The translations under genes were made by a program, and so were the position numbers. Of a stretch of DNA of 64,000 nt, positions 26,101 to 34,374 are shown piece by piece. Every line of letters starts with the position of its first letter. Position 1 is the stretch's first letter. The DNA comes from Lachnospiraceae bacterium. Lineage in GTDB: Bacteria; Bacillota; Clostridia; Lachnospirales; Lachnospiraceae. Where the stretch lies: contig JAFUAB010000016.1 of NCBI GenBank assembly GCA_017460885.1, positions 1 to 64,000 on the forward strand, read 5' to 3'. The notes under the pieces are model-generated. The model was not told where the DNA came from. It saw only the letters and a list, made by a program, of their open reading frames with translations, and searched no databases.

Positions 26101-27572
26101 GGGTTAACACCATCCTTGCTGTAGGTCACGGTCTTCCCATCAGTAGAAGTAACGGTAAGTCCATCAAGCATGTCAGCAATATTTATATCCTCAACCGAAT
26201 ACTCCTGTCCGCCTATCTTTACGGTATATGTAATCACCGCGTTTTTGACAGCCTCTGCTTTCAATGCATTTGCATAATCGGTATTTGCAACCTGGGGCGT
26301 AACATTGGTGTCACCTTTATAAAACGTGACTGAATCGCCATCATATACGGCTCTCAATCCATCATATAATTCTACATCTTTATCAGTAACTCCCTCTGTA
26401 TAAGTATTACCGTCAACGGTAATGCTGTATGATTGCGTAGTCTTTGCGTCCTTCTTGGCATTCTCCATCAGAGTCTTAACATAGTCATTGGTCTGATCAA
26501 CCGTAACGCTTTCTCCGTCCTTGGTAAAGGTATAACCATTTCCATCGTATGTAACGTTAAGTCCGTCATAAAACTCCGCATCTCCCTGTTTTACGTCTTT
26601 GTAAGTTTTATCGCCAACGTTAATGCTGTAAGTCGTTTCCTTTTCGACACCCTCACCTTCCGAAGCTACCTTGACGATCTCATACAACTTGTCGTTAGAA
26701 TCAAGAACTTTTCCATTCTGAGTAATGGTACCGTCAGATTTAACAACGAACACATCACCATCAGAAACTCCCATTCCGGTAACATCCTGACCAAAAGCAT
26801 TCACAGTCTCGGTAATCTTGCTGACAGATACGGTCTTTGATTCTATAACGTTGCCCTTAGCGTCGGTAACGATGCTTGTCTGAGGGCCACGGGTCTGTTC
26901 AGCCGTAATATTGGCCACGATCTGATCTGCAAGTTCTTTACTGTCAGTCGTCACCGTAGTCGTCGATGTGGTTACGGATTCCTCGTAGGGAGCCCATTCG
27001 CCCGGAGCATCCTTGGACTCATAGTGTCCCGTAGTGGTAGTCTCTGTATATGTACTGACAATATCAGTTTGCTCATTGCCCTCACTATCAAGAACAGGTG
27101 TGCCGGTTTCATCAACCAGAACAGCTTCCTTTGGCGTACCCTCTTCTACATCAGTAATATCAGTATTATCGACTTCCTTATTGAAATACTCGGGATTCTC
27201 CACATCATATGTGGTAGTCTCGGTGGTAACGGTCGTGGTTGATTCATAGTCTGTTCCGGACTCCTCATATTCAGTGGTAGTGGTGACAGTTTCATAATAA
27301 TCTCCGGACTCAGTCTCTACCGAGGGTTCTCCGACCGGGTCGCCATAATCTCCGTCCGTGGCATCACCAGCCTCATCCGTTATCGAAGCTGCTGTATTTT
27401 CAACCTCGTCATCATGACTATTATTTATATCACTGGAAATATCATTGTCCTGCGGGAGAGCATCCCCTTCCTCCGCCTGCGCGGTGATCGCACTCCCGGC
27501 AAATACCATTGCTCCCGTCATAAAGCAGAAAAGGCCTTCGCGAATACATTTCGGTATGTTCTTTGTCTTCAT
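23109..27572 (-). CDS. Giant repeat-rich surface protein with Asp-Thr tract and sortase-like C-terminus
   Basis: About 1,487 residues. A signal peptide (CIREGLFCFMTGAMVFAGSA, ending ITAQAEE) is followed by a Thr/Glu/Tyr-rich stretch, then about seven related repeats of roughly 60-70 residues of the type YTVKIGGQEYSVEDI...GLTVTSTDGKTVTYSK...YVKKLAELAK. Next come unrecognised beta-rich domains and a Ser/Thr-rich region, then 89 residues of strictly alternating Asp and Thr. The end has two VLGARR motifs, SPGTGD, a hydrophobic Gly/Met/Leu helix and the basic tail SRKKRR. This is the layout of a sortase substrate with SPGTG in place of LPXTG. ATG 27572 has AGGAGG upstream. A stalk-like adhesin linked to peptidoglycan is inferred. 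Confidence 0.85.
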   Translation of the reverse strand: MKTKNIPKCIREGLFCFMTGAMVFAGSAITAQAEEGDALPQDNDISSDINNSHDDEVENTAASITDEAGDATDGDYGDPVGEPSVETESGDYYETVTTTTEYEESGTDYESTTTVTTETTTYDVENPEYFNKEVDNTDITDVEEGTPKEAVLVDETGTPVLDSEGNEQTDIVSTYTETTTTGHYESKDAPGEWAPYEESVTTSTTTVTTDSKELADQIVANITAEQTRGPQTSIVTDAKGNVIESKTVSVSKITETVNAFGQDVTGMGVSDGDVFVVKSDGTITQNGKVLDSNDKLYEIVKVASEGEGVEKETTYSINVGDKTYKDVKQGDAEFYDGLNVTYDGNGYTFTKDGESVTVDQTNDYVKTLMENAKKDAKTTQSYSITVDGNTYTEGVTDKDVELYDGLRAVYDGDSVTFYKGDTNVTPQVANTDYANALKAEAVKNAVITYTVKIGGQEYSVEDINIADMLDGLTVTSTDGKTVTYSKDGVNPENEYVKKLAELAKTNATASAEAGTTYTITIGSKTYSVDQPVAELFNGLVATSTNGKDVTFSKEGVDDSTGYGKELADLAKQSVKYKVTIDGTEYDVDGATAELLEGLIVTSTDGETVTYNKEDVNTENEFVMKLVELAKADATASAEATYTVIIDGKSYIIDSERASEASLYDGLTAVYDGTNVRFMKGNEDVTIDTTTAYAQALAAKAMENAETTYSVKINGTDYKNVVVAKKDDGTTTVTYTDEDGDVQTASDDLAAKLKAALENGNASTYVQSGDEELYEYFDMEAGSYVNKITDEKGTGEQTIIVTKDGDNVFVSSKIHYYSESAVYYGDDSDLSAIKVLMADYGITAGSISTDESETNFQTGLIIHTNTQIGQTDNKIYKAGSGATNDSIIIEDITETMTLHTKGVIKSIVVNNENAVISERYDNNKYDIRFTHEDGTVVTLTIVDDPCNGDAFSVTKEADAQSVQSILDNASSLSESLAETARTADTSELATVTVSGDEQNRVITVDTSSTQKSSESGYDVVYVNCSVEAVSSYDWVTDSWVEKYVLAFTDSKTKTKAYVTEDAGGKGLKLIVGDDKVLVINVDTSNVSAEESRVLLYKYLVNGQGSDGIDSTRISQQVVFNFVDVNTDESGTTYHAYEGGVEFAGCVAGTIICPSADLYQIAGIHGGQGIAKFVEVHGSEWHYSGYKEWDSESSAIKSVESIIVSSEKEAIATASVTSTTTMYGEASGTVTYTPGIAESSSQTNAEMSGSASADISSTTIGYSVAEASSSETILGTAVSTSDSETEKKLTADVTYSVSFERITETEKYPWSEVKRTYIKEGDTDTDTDTDTDTDTDTDTDTDTDTDTDTDTDTDTDTDTDTDTDTDTDTDTDTDTDTDTDTDTDTDTDTDTDTDTDTDTDTDTDTDTDTDRVIIRDGQVPLAGAAAVLGARRTPGGAVLGARRSPGTGDASSMGGLLGMMSAAGGMLGAWTLSRKKRRQGEDPEPDDME
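23349..23615. repeat. 267-bp tract of GA(T/C)-AC(N) six-base repeats coding for (Asp-Thr)44-Asp
   Basis: The tract encodes 45 Asp and 44 Thr in perfect alternation on the minus strand. Codons vary (GAT/GAC; ACA, ACG, ACC, ACT seldom), so the DNA is not a pure repeat. The plus strand of the same tract stays open as alternating Ser-Val, which is only a by-product. Confidence 0.95.
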
Positions 27573-27727
27573 GTGCTCCTCCTTTTGACATGTACGGATC
27601 TTGCCCGTCCGCAATTATCCTGTTCTCTTTTCCCCGTACTTTCCTAAAAGACCGTGCCGTCATCCTTCCCCTGAATGCGGCTCCTTCACTATTGTAATTC
27701 GTAGTTCCACTTAAAAATTTGGAGGTA

Positions 27728-27768
27728 TTTATAGTAAACTTCAAAGTGTTTTTTTCGTTCACTATAAA
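27728..27768. repeat. Palindrome of the TATAGT(A/G)AAC family
   Basis: TTTATAGTAAAC at 27728-27739 faces GTTCACTATAAA at 27757-27768. It is about 155 bp upstream of the surface protein start and resembles the palindrome at 29912-29950. Confidence 0.6.
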
Positions 27769-27842
27769 ATATCAGCAAAACCTCCGAAAGCTTTACGAAA
27801 ACGTTTAAGTGAAGGCTCGCAAAAATCTCATATAATATATAA

Positions 27843-27919
27843 GACCCATTTTACTTTAAAATGGGTCCGGATTGATAGGTGTCCGAACCAATAAAGATTG
27901 TACAAAAAAGTATACAATC
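27843..27919 (-). terminator. Two hairpins downstream of the 567-aa protein gene
   Basis: GATTGTA at 27896-27902 pairs with TACAATC at 27913-27919, and on the minus strand is followed by TTTATT. A second stem, GACCCATTTT/AAAATGGGTC, spans 27843-27867 and is followed by an AT-rich stretch. Together they are a probable double terminator 55-130 bp past the stop codon. The rest of 27573-27973 holds no gene that I can support. Confidence 0.55.
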
Positions 27920-27973
27920 CCTTATCAAGGCGATCCACTCTACTCTCAGTATAACTTTTCCTTATAATCTCAC

Positions 27974-29677
27974 TCAGTCAAGGCTTCCCTGTGTCATGTA
28001 CTTATAAATCTCATCATATCGTTTATAAAACGCGATATATGCACCGCAGAAATGCTGGACGTCATCGATCCGAACCCGGTATCCGTCATGTCGTACAAAG
28101 AATGCTCCTCTGAAGAAGTACGGTTTCTTGAAATACATCACATACTCCGGATACCCGTACCCGTTGAGCATATGTCTGGCTCTGTAGAATATCGTCTCAG
28201 CCACCTTGCGGATATCGAAATCCTTAAGGATCGGAAGATCCATTTTACTTTCTGCCACGCGCCTGTATGTCTCATATCCGGCCATCAGCAGTTCCAGATA
28301 CGTATGATAGCTGGTAGGCTGCTTGTGTATCGTTTCCAGATTTACCCATATATTCCTGAGGGCGAAATCATAATATTTCGGGTCCGGATCCAGCAGGGTC
28401 AGTTCATTGACGGCATAAGCAACCCAATGATCCCTGAATCCCTCATAACCGTTCTCGATGAAATGATCCACCGCTCTTCTGGCAGCCTCAAGCCACAGCT
28501 CCGATCCCGTCATAGCGGCAAGACGGCACAGTGCAAAGGTTGCTTCACCGTCATAATATACGGTTCTGTATTCCTCCTTTACATCCAGGGTATTCGGATC
28601 GAGTACATGTACATAGCTGCCGTCGGGGTTCATCATCCCGAGGATCCCACGCCCGAGTTCCTCACAGATCGGAATATATTCATCTGTTTCATATATCTTC
28701 ATGAACTGGGTAAGTGTTATTATTGCAACTCCGTTACCTCCCAGTTTGATCTCGTCCGATGCAGCCTCCACCAGATAAGATATCCCGTTATCGTAATGAG
28801 CGATCTCACAAAGCATATATTTAATGGCGCTCAGCGTACTCCGATACAGATTCTTATCACTGACAACCTGCGATGCGCATACCAGACTCCATATAGTAGA
28901 TGTATGACGCAGTATGTTATATCCGGGTATCAGCTTGTGAAAGATAGGATAGTATCCGTAGTTAAACGAGCCCTCCGGATGCATCTGACTGATCAGATAT
29001 CTGACACTGCTGCCGACAACACCTCTGATATCATGAGGTGTGATCTCGTCTATGATACGTCTGCCGCAGTCATAACCCTCTCTGTAAAGGGAGTAGATCT
29101 CATCCCTGTCATCGCAAAAATACCCTGCACAGTCAAAAAGAAGAAGCATGGACGGAGTTTTAAGAATGACGTCGTCGTCCCTGACCATAGTGTATTTATT
29201 GAATGTGCGCAGATCAAAAAGCTTTTCCTTGTAATTCAGCAGTCTGTTGCCGTTTATCTCACCCTCGGTATAAGCATACTGATAATGTCTGTCCATGGAG
29301 ATACCGCGTCTGAAAAACTCGTTGTATGACGAGAACATGATATCAACGGCCTCTCTGATAGCCATCTCTTCGGATCTGATAACGATCTCCAGCTTGACCC
29401 ATTTAGGTTCAATGTCGTTTTTCTTAACTCCCTTTATAGCTTTGGAACATGCCAGAGCCACTGCTTCCTCGAGGGTCACTCCGGAGGCATGGAATACCGT
29501 TGCCCTCTCCCTGGTGTTGCAGACACTGATAAATACCGCAAACCTTTTTGATCCGGGCTCGCCGACCAGATCCTGCGATATCTCCTTTTCATATTCTTCG
29601 ATGGAAATGGTTCCGAAACAATAGTCTGTAAGTTTGCGAAGCTTACCTGTCAGTTCTTTGTCATACCCTTTTGCCAT
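27974..29677 (-). CDS. Unrecognised 567-aa protein, probable alpha-helical toroid
   Basis: I do not recognise the family with certainty. Residues 1-130 are a mixed alpha/beta domain with RFAVFISVCNTRERATVFHA and a following helix, somewhat like AMMECR1-type folds. From about residue 190 the protein is helical with regularly spaced motifs such as MHPEGSFNYGYYP, GILGMMNPDGSY and VYYDGEATFALCRLA, the kind of inner-helix and Gly/Asp loop pattern of six-hairpin (alpha/alpha) toroids found in glycan-active and epimerase-like proteins. No signal peptide, membrane helix or catalytic motif is secure. It stands alone behind its own promoter and a terminator-like leader hairpin that ends 8 bases before the ribosome site (GGAG). 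A role in surface-glycan metabolism would be a guess. Confidence 0.6.
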   Translation of the reverse strand: MAKGYDKELTGKLRKLTDYCFGTISIEEYEKEISQDLVGEPGSKRFAVFISVCNTRERATVFHASGVTLEEAVALACSKAIKGVKKNDIEPKWVKLEIVIRSEEMAIREAVDIMFSSYNEFFRRGISMDRHYQYAYTEGEINGNRLLNYKEKLFDLRTFNKYTMVRDDDVILKTPSMLLLFDCAGYFCDDRDEIYSLYREGYDCGRRIIDEITPHDIRGVVGSSVRYLISQMHPEGSFNYGYYPIFHKLIPGYNILRHTSTIWSLVCASQVVSDKNLYRSTLSAIKYMLCEIAHYDNGISYLVEAASDEIKLGGNGVAIITLTQFMKIYETDEYIPICEELGRGILGMMNPDGSYVHVLDPNTLDVKEEYRTVYYDGEATFALCRLAAMTGSELWLEAARRAVDHFIENGYEGFRDHWVAYAVNELTLLDPDPKYYDFALRNIWVNLETIHKQPTSYHTYLELLMAGYETYRRVAESKMDLPILKDFDIRKVAETIFYRARHMLNGYGYPEYVMYFKKPYFFRGAFFVRHDGYRVRIDDVQHFCGAYIAFYKRYDEIYKYMTQGSLD

Positions 29678-29695
29678 AAGTATTCTCCATTAGAT

Positions 29696-29767
29696 AAAAA
29701 AGTAACTATCCGGGACATCCGCCGGAGCCGGTCGGCCCGCCGGGATTTTATGTCCAGAATAGTTACT
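29696..29767 (-). promoter_or_regulatory. Leader hairpin with U-run (attenuator-like) before the 567-aa protein
   Basis: Minus strand: AGTAACTAT (29767-29759) pairs with ATAGTTACT (29709-29701), enclosing GGACAT/ATGTCC and an inner GC-rich stem CCCGGCGGG/CCGGCGG, and is followed at once by six T residues (29701-29696). The RBS and start codon lie just after it. Because the promoter is immediately upstream, the RNA would begin with this hairpin. Confidence 0.7.
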
Positions 29768-29796
29768 ATGATATCAAAACGTCAGATTCTTTTCAA
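29768..29796 (-). promoter_or_regulatory. Promoter of the 567-aa protein gene
   Basis: Minus strand: -35 TTGAAA (29796-29791), 17-bp spacer, -10 TATCAT (29773-29768). The predicted RNA start is near 29761, inside the attenuator-like hairpin. Confidence 0.65.
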
Positions 29797-29806
29797 CGAA
29801 ACGTAT

Positions 29807-29846
29807 AGTAAACGACGAAAAGTATTTATACTTTTCGTCGTTTACT
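29807..29846. repeat. Perfect 40-bp palindrome
   Basis: AGTAAACGACGAAAAGTA on the left is the exact inverse of the right arm ending CGTCGTTTACT. It lies between the HtrA gene and the promoter of the 567-aa protein; no U-run follows on either strand. Confidence 0.75.
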
Positions 29847-29911
29847 GCGCCGGATTTGCTATGCGAAGCATTGATTTCCCCTGCAAATCCGTGCGCATCC
29901 TGCCGGAGGCT

Positions 29912-29950
29912 TTATAGTGAACGTCAAAATATTTTTGACGTTCACTATAA
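29912..29950. repeat. Perfect 39-bp palindrome after htrA
   Basis: TTATAGTGAACGTCAAAA and its exact inverse flank a 3-base centre. It starts 4 bp past the htrA stop codon, so it may stabilise or end that transcript, though a U-run is absent. Confidence 0.75.
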
Positions 29951-29954
29951 GTTA

Positions 29955-31895
29955 TTAGTTTGTTGTCACATTCGGGTCTGCCCCCAGAGTAACATCCATA
30001 TCTTTGGTCTCATAATTATTGGAAGCCTGAGCCACGGTCAGCGTAACAGTTTCTCCGATGCTGTAGGTTGACAGATACTCCTTCAGGTCAGCGGCGGACG
30101 AAACGGTCTTGCCGTTAATGGCCGTGATAACGTCTTCCTTCTGTAAGCCTGCTTTTTCAGCACCCGATCCGGGATTGACGGCCGATATATAGATACCTGT
30201 CGGAAGACCGTAAGTCATGCTGATCTCTTCTGTCACATCTACAATGCTTACTCCCAGATATCCTCTCTGACTGAGTTCTACCGTCTCTCTGGTCTCCTGG
30301 TTCATCATGCTCTCAACCTCGTCCATGATATCGGAGATCGGTATCGCGTATCCTACGGAGTCAACCTGTGATCCGCCGATCTTGGCTGAATTGATGCCTA
30401 CCAGCTCGCCGTTCATATTGAACAGTGCTCCGCCGGAGTTACCGGGGTTGATGGCCGCGTCTGTCTGGATATACGTATTACTATCCGTATTTCCGTATGA
30501 ATCCGTTGCTCCGATCTGTCTGTCCAGAGCAGATACGATACCTGTTGTGACAGACTGTCCGTATCCGAGTGCGTTACCTATGGCTACAACCTGCTCACCA
30601 AGCATCAGATCATCGGAGCTTCCCACCTTTGCAAGTGTGACCATATCCAGTGTTTCATCGGACAGCTCATCTATCGGGATGGATATCACCGCGATGTCTC
30701 TCGATGAATCATAATCTTTGACCACGGCATTGATGATATCCACGTCATCGGCATTTTCGCTCATATCTTCGTCCCAGCTGAATACCACCGAAAGTGTTTT
30801 ATAATCCTCCACAACATGGTAATTTGTAAGGATCAGCAGTTCATCATCTGTTTTGGCGATCACTACACCGCTGCCGGCACTCTGCGTATCCTGCTTGAAA
30901 TTACCCCAGAAGCTTCGTATCTCTGTCACACCGTAATTTGTGATGGCAACCACACTCGAGAGATTGTTCTGTACTACATCCGCTACCGTCATGGTACCGG
31001 CTGATGTACCTGCCGCGCTCTCAGCTACCGCATCCTTGATTCCCTGATGATCATCGCTCTTATTGAGTTCAATGCGATCGGGTACTGTCGTAACCGCAGA
31101 GCTGTTTTTTGCCGAGGCATCCGTTACCGACTTTTCCACTGCAGCTATTCTGCTGTTGAGGAAGGCATATGATATGGCGCTTCCTCCGAGTATACCTGCC
31201 ATCAGGATCGCAGCTGCTCCGAGTACCAGGCCGAATCTGCCCTTTTTCTCCCCTTTTTCCTTTTTCTTCTTTTTGGTTGTATCGGCAGTGTAACCGTATC
31301 TGTTATATCCGGTATTGTTATTGTTCGGATCGTTATAGGTACTTCCGTAGGAGCTTCCGCTCTGTGATGATGTATATGATGTTCCTCCGGTATAACCTGC
31401 TCCGGTCTGACCGGTATAGGAACCGCTTCCGGCTGTCCGTGAATATGTATTAGACTGACTGCTGCCGTATGCACTTCCCGTCGTTCCCGAATATGTGTTT
31501 CCGGCTGACTGGCTGTACGTATTGCTCCGGGCTCCGCTGTAGGGAGTTCCGCCCGTACCGTTATAAGTGTTTCCGGAATTGCCGTATGATCTGTTGTATG
31601 TTCCTCCGGTGTATCCCGAGAATCCCGTTCCGCCGGACGAATAATATCCGTTTGGAGTAGTTGCGGGCCTGCTGCCTGTCAGATCGGTATATCTGGGGTT
31701 GGCAGCCTCCTGTGTCGGAGCTGTGGCGGAAGTTACATCCTGCGTCGGAACTGCCGCGGAAGCAGCCTCCTGCATCGGGGTCGTGTTATCGGTTACTGCT
31801 TCGGCAGTTACCTTCTCCTCGGTCTTAACCGACTCATTATCATCAGTTGTATTGTCTGTTCCTGCGATCGTAAATCCGTAATCGTTATCATACAT
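29955..31895 (-). CDS. htrA: HtrA/DegP-type trypsin-like serine protease with PDZ domain
   Basis: About 646 residues. The N-terminal 200 are disordered, rich in Gly, Ser, Tyr and Thr (repeats such as YGSSQSNTYSRT), and lie in the cytoplasm before one membrane helix, FGLVLGAAAILMAGILGGSA. The protease domain carries the triad His in LLILTNYHVVEDY, Asp in YDSSRDIAVISI, and Ser in NPGNSGGALFN. A single PDZ domain follows (GYLGVSIVDV, AGLQKEDVITAINGK). It degrades or controls misfolded proteins outside the membrane. ATG 31895 has AGGAGG upstream. It is divergent from a chemoreceptor gene across a 400-bp gap. The long cytoplasmic low-complexity tail is unusual for HtrA but known in Gram-positive members. 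Confidence 0.95.
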   Translation of the reverse strand: MYDNDYGFTIAGTDNTTDDNESVKTEEKVTAEAVTDNTTPMQEAASAAVPTQDVTSATAPTQEAANPRYTDLTGSRPATTPNGYYSSGGTGFSGYTGGTYNRSYGNSGNTYNGTGGTPYSGARSNTYSQSAGNTYSGTTGSAYGSSQSNTYSRTAGSGSYTGQTGAGYTGGTSYTSSQSGSSYGSTYNDPNNNNTGYNRYGYTADTTKKKKKEKGEKKGRFGLVLGAAAILMAGILGGSAISYAFLNSRIAAVEKSVTDASAKNSSAVTTVPDRIELNKSDDHQGIKDAVAESAAGTSAGTMTVADVVQNNLSSVVAITNYGVTEIRSFWGNFKQDTQSAGSGVVIAKTDDELLILTNYHVVEDYKTLSVVFSWDEDMSENADDVDIINAVVKDYDSSRDIAVISIPIDELSDETLDMVTLAKVGSSDDLMLGEQVVAIGNALGYGQSVTTGIVSALDRQIGATDSYGNTDSNTYIQTDAAINPGNSGGALFNMNGELVGINSAKIGGSQVDSVGYAIPISDIMDEVESMMNQETRETVELSQRGYLGVSIVDVTEEISMTYGLPTGIYISAVNPGSGAEKAGLQKEDVITAINGKTVSSAADLKEYLSTYSIGETVTLTVAQASNNYETKDMDVTLGADPNVTTN

Positions 31896-32294
31896 GATCT
31901 TTTCCTCCTCTGTTCCTTCTTTTCTCATCACCGAGACGCCCGGTTGTGATCCTCGTCTCTCTGCCCTTTCGGCTTGTGATGATCATATGATACGGTGGAT
32001 TTATGATTAAAATGTGCAGGAAATGTGTTTTTTCTGTGTCCTGAAACGGATCTCAGTCGTAAATTCCGTAAACATCCTTTTGCATAATCACTCTGCCACA
32101 AAAACGATTAACGATATTTGTGAATTATTACCCTGTTTTTTTTCTTTTTAAAATATGGCGTGTTTCTACTATTATAAAGTATAATTTAAATATCTGTACA
32201 TCTTTGGTCAGGCATAAATATTTTGCTGTAGATATCGGACGGTTGGTTTATGTCCTTTTGACCATTAACATTTCCCACAGCAAGGAGGTAATCT
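31896..32294. promoter_or_regulatory. Divergent promoter region between htrA and the chemoreceptor gene
   Basis: No gene is seen. The right half is AT-rich and holds TATAAT-like hexamers near 32170-32185 (plus strand) and an AAGGAGG ribosome site at 32283-32289 for the chemoreceptor. GAGACG and CGTCTC near 31930-31955 form a small hairpin in the htrA leader. I cannot assign a sigma-28-type promoter. Confidence 0.5.
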
Positions 32295-34364
32295 ATGCAG
32301 AAAAGAAAGCAAAGCATCAAGGCAAAGATGCTGTTGGGTATCCTGCCGATTTTTGCGGGTGCCCTGATCATCATGATGATCATCAGTGCCGTAAAGAGTA
32401 ACGCGATAATAATGGAGCAGGCGGAAGCTACCGCTACCCAGACTCTTCAAGCAGCCGTCAACAATATGGACGGAGAGCTTCAGGAGGTTCGCCGTACAGC
32501 CATCAATATTTCCCGGGCGGTCAGCGCAACCTATAAGACCTCCGACATGGAAGCCATGAAGGCTATGCTGTGCGGCATCATTTCAGATAACAGTATGGTA
32601 CTGGGAAGCGGACTCTGGTTCGAGCCCTATGCATATGATGCATCGGAAGAATATATCGGACCTTACTGGTATAAGGACGGTTCCTCAATAGTTGAAACCT
32701 GGGATTACAGTAATGCCGATTATGACTATTTTGTACAGGAGTACTATACCAACGCAAAGGCTATCACATCCATGCAGGCCGTGATCACGGATCCATACTA
32801 TGACGAGACCTCGGGATGCATAATGGCCAGCTGCTCGGCTCCTATATTCGATGATGGCGGCATCTATATCGGATGTGTTACCGTGGATATCGAACTCTCA
32901 TCCATTGAGGAAGCCACCGCAGCGATCAGCATGGGCCGCACCGGATCCGCCATGCTGACAACCTCAAGCGGTACCTACCTGTATGCTGCAGATGCCTCCA
33001 AGGCAGAAACCGGACAGAATATCACCAATGATCCAAATTCATCTCTGGCTACTCTGGGCAGTCAGGTCATAAACGCCTCCTCCGGAGAAAGCTCTTATAA
33101 GGAAGACAGTGAATCCTATAAGGTATTCTTCTCATCCGTTCCGGAGGTTGACTGGCGTCTGATCCTGCAGATCACAGAATCGGAGCTTAAGGAAGATGTG
33201 GACAGCCTGATGCGTGTCAGCATACTGGTTCTCGTTGCCGCACTGATACTCGGTGCAGTCAGCATCTTTATGATAATCAACGGAATAACCAAACAGCTCA
33301 GTGAAGTCACCGCATTCTCCGGCGAACTCGCCAACGGCAACTTTACGATCAACAATCTTGTCGTCAAGAGCAACGACGAGGTCGGCCAGATGTCCGATTC
33401 GCTCAATAATATGTATGCCAATAACAAGGAGATCATACAGCGCATATCAGATGAATCCGGAGAGATCAATGAAGCCTCCACGACACTGAGTGCAATGAGT
33501 GATCAGCTCAATGCCGAATTCGCCAAGATCCGTGACAATATGGTCATAGTAAATGATGCGATGATGAGTACCGGAGCCGCTACCGAAGAGGTCAGCGCAT
33601 CCGTTACCGAGGTCAACACATCGGTTCAGCATCTTGCCGAAGAGACAGAGCAGACCTCCCGTGAAGTAGCCAGGATCAAGGCAAGAGCCAAAGAAATAAT
33701 GGAGAACAGTCTGAAATCCCACGACGACGCGATCTCCATTGCGCAGCAGCGAAGCCGGGAAGTGGAGGAAGCAAGCTCCAAGGCAGAGATCGTACACGAG
33801 ATCGGAAACCTTGCGGAGGCCATATCCAATATCGCAGATCAGATCAACCTGCTGTCTCTTAATGCCTCCATAGAAGCCGCCAGGGCAGGAGAAGCAGGAC
33901 GCGGATTTGCGGTGGTTGCTGCAGAGATCAACAAACTGGCTGTAGATACTGCGGAAGCAGTTAAGCAGATCCAAGATACCGTTGGTTCCATTGAAGAGGC
34001 CTTCGGCGATCTGAGCAGCAGCTCGGGCAAGCTGCTTGAATTCGTGACAGACAGAGTCACACCGGATTATCAGAGCTTTGTGGAATTCGGAAAAACATAC
34101 GGTGATGATGCCGAGCTGTTCGGCGAGCTGGCTATCCGTATCGACGATATGACTGAGAACATTCGCAATTCAATGGTAGAGGTAAACGGTGCCGTAGCAG
34201 CGATCGCCGAGTCTACCCAGGCTACATCAACCCGTTCGTCAGATGTAACGGAATCCGTAGGAAACGTATCCGATGTAGTGGATAGCGTGGCAGATCTGTC
34301 CGCCAAACAGCAAAGCACGGCAGACAGTCTGCTTCAGATGGTTCAGAGATTTAAACTTAAATAA
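32295..34364 (+). CDS. Methyl-accepting chemotaxis protein with double-Cache sensor
   Basis: 689 residues. TM1 is [20 protein letters not shown] (about 13-32). The outer domain of roughly 270 residues has dCache_1 features, with [18 protein letters not shown], and [23 protein letters not shown]2 is [20 protein letters not shown], followed by a HAMP domain. The signalling tip, [20 protein letters not shown] then [15 protein letters not shown], is the conserved CheA/CheW-binding hairpin. It senses a small ligand outside the cell and controls motility. AAGGAGG precedes the ATG. It is the only clear chemotaxis gene in the window and converges with the DUF815 gene, 10 bp apart. Confidence 0.96.
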   Translation: MQKRKQSIKAKMLLGILPIFAGALIIMMIISAVKSNAIIMEQAEATATQTLQAAVNNMDGELQEVRRTAINISRAVSATYKTSDMEAMKAMLCGIISDNSMVLGSGLWFEPYAYDASEEYIGPYWYKDGSSIVETWDYSNADYDYFVQEYYTNAKAITSMQAVITDPYYDETSGCIMASCSAPIFDDGGIYIGCVTVDIELSSIEEATAAISMGRTGSAMLTTSSGTYLYAADASKAETGQNITNDPNSSLATLGSQVINASSGESSYKEDSESYKVFFSSVPEVDWRLILQITESELKEDVDSLMRVSILVLVAALILGAVSIFMIINGITKQLSEVTAFSGELANGNFTINNLVVKSNDEVGQMSDSLNNMYANNKEIIQRISDESGEINEASTTLSAMSDQLNAEFAKIRDNMVIVNDAMMSTGAATEEVSASVTEVNTSVQHLAEETEQTSREVARIKARAKEIMENSLKSHDDAISIAQQRSREVEEASSKAEIVHEIGNLAEAISNIADQINLLSLNASIEAARAGEAGRGFAVVAAEINKLAVDTAEAVKQIQDTVGSIEEAFGDLSSSSGKLLEFVTDRVTPDYQSFVEFGKTYGDDAELFGELAIRIDDMTENIRNSMVEVNGAVAAIAESTQATSTRSSDVTESVGNVSDVVDSVADLSAKQQSTADSLLQMVQRFKLK

Positions 34365-34374
34365 AGAACTATGA

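Noticed and set aside
28052-29329. Plus-strand ORF of 425 aa opposite the 567-aa protein
   Set aside because: Long, but its composition is that of an antisense frame (many Ile, Arg and His); no start signal. The minus-strand protein has clear helical periodicity.
32200-32290. Sigma-28-type motility promoter for the chemoreceptor gene
   Set aside because: TAAA and a distant TATCGG are present, but not in the order and spacing of the consensus.
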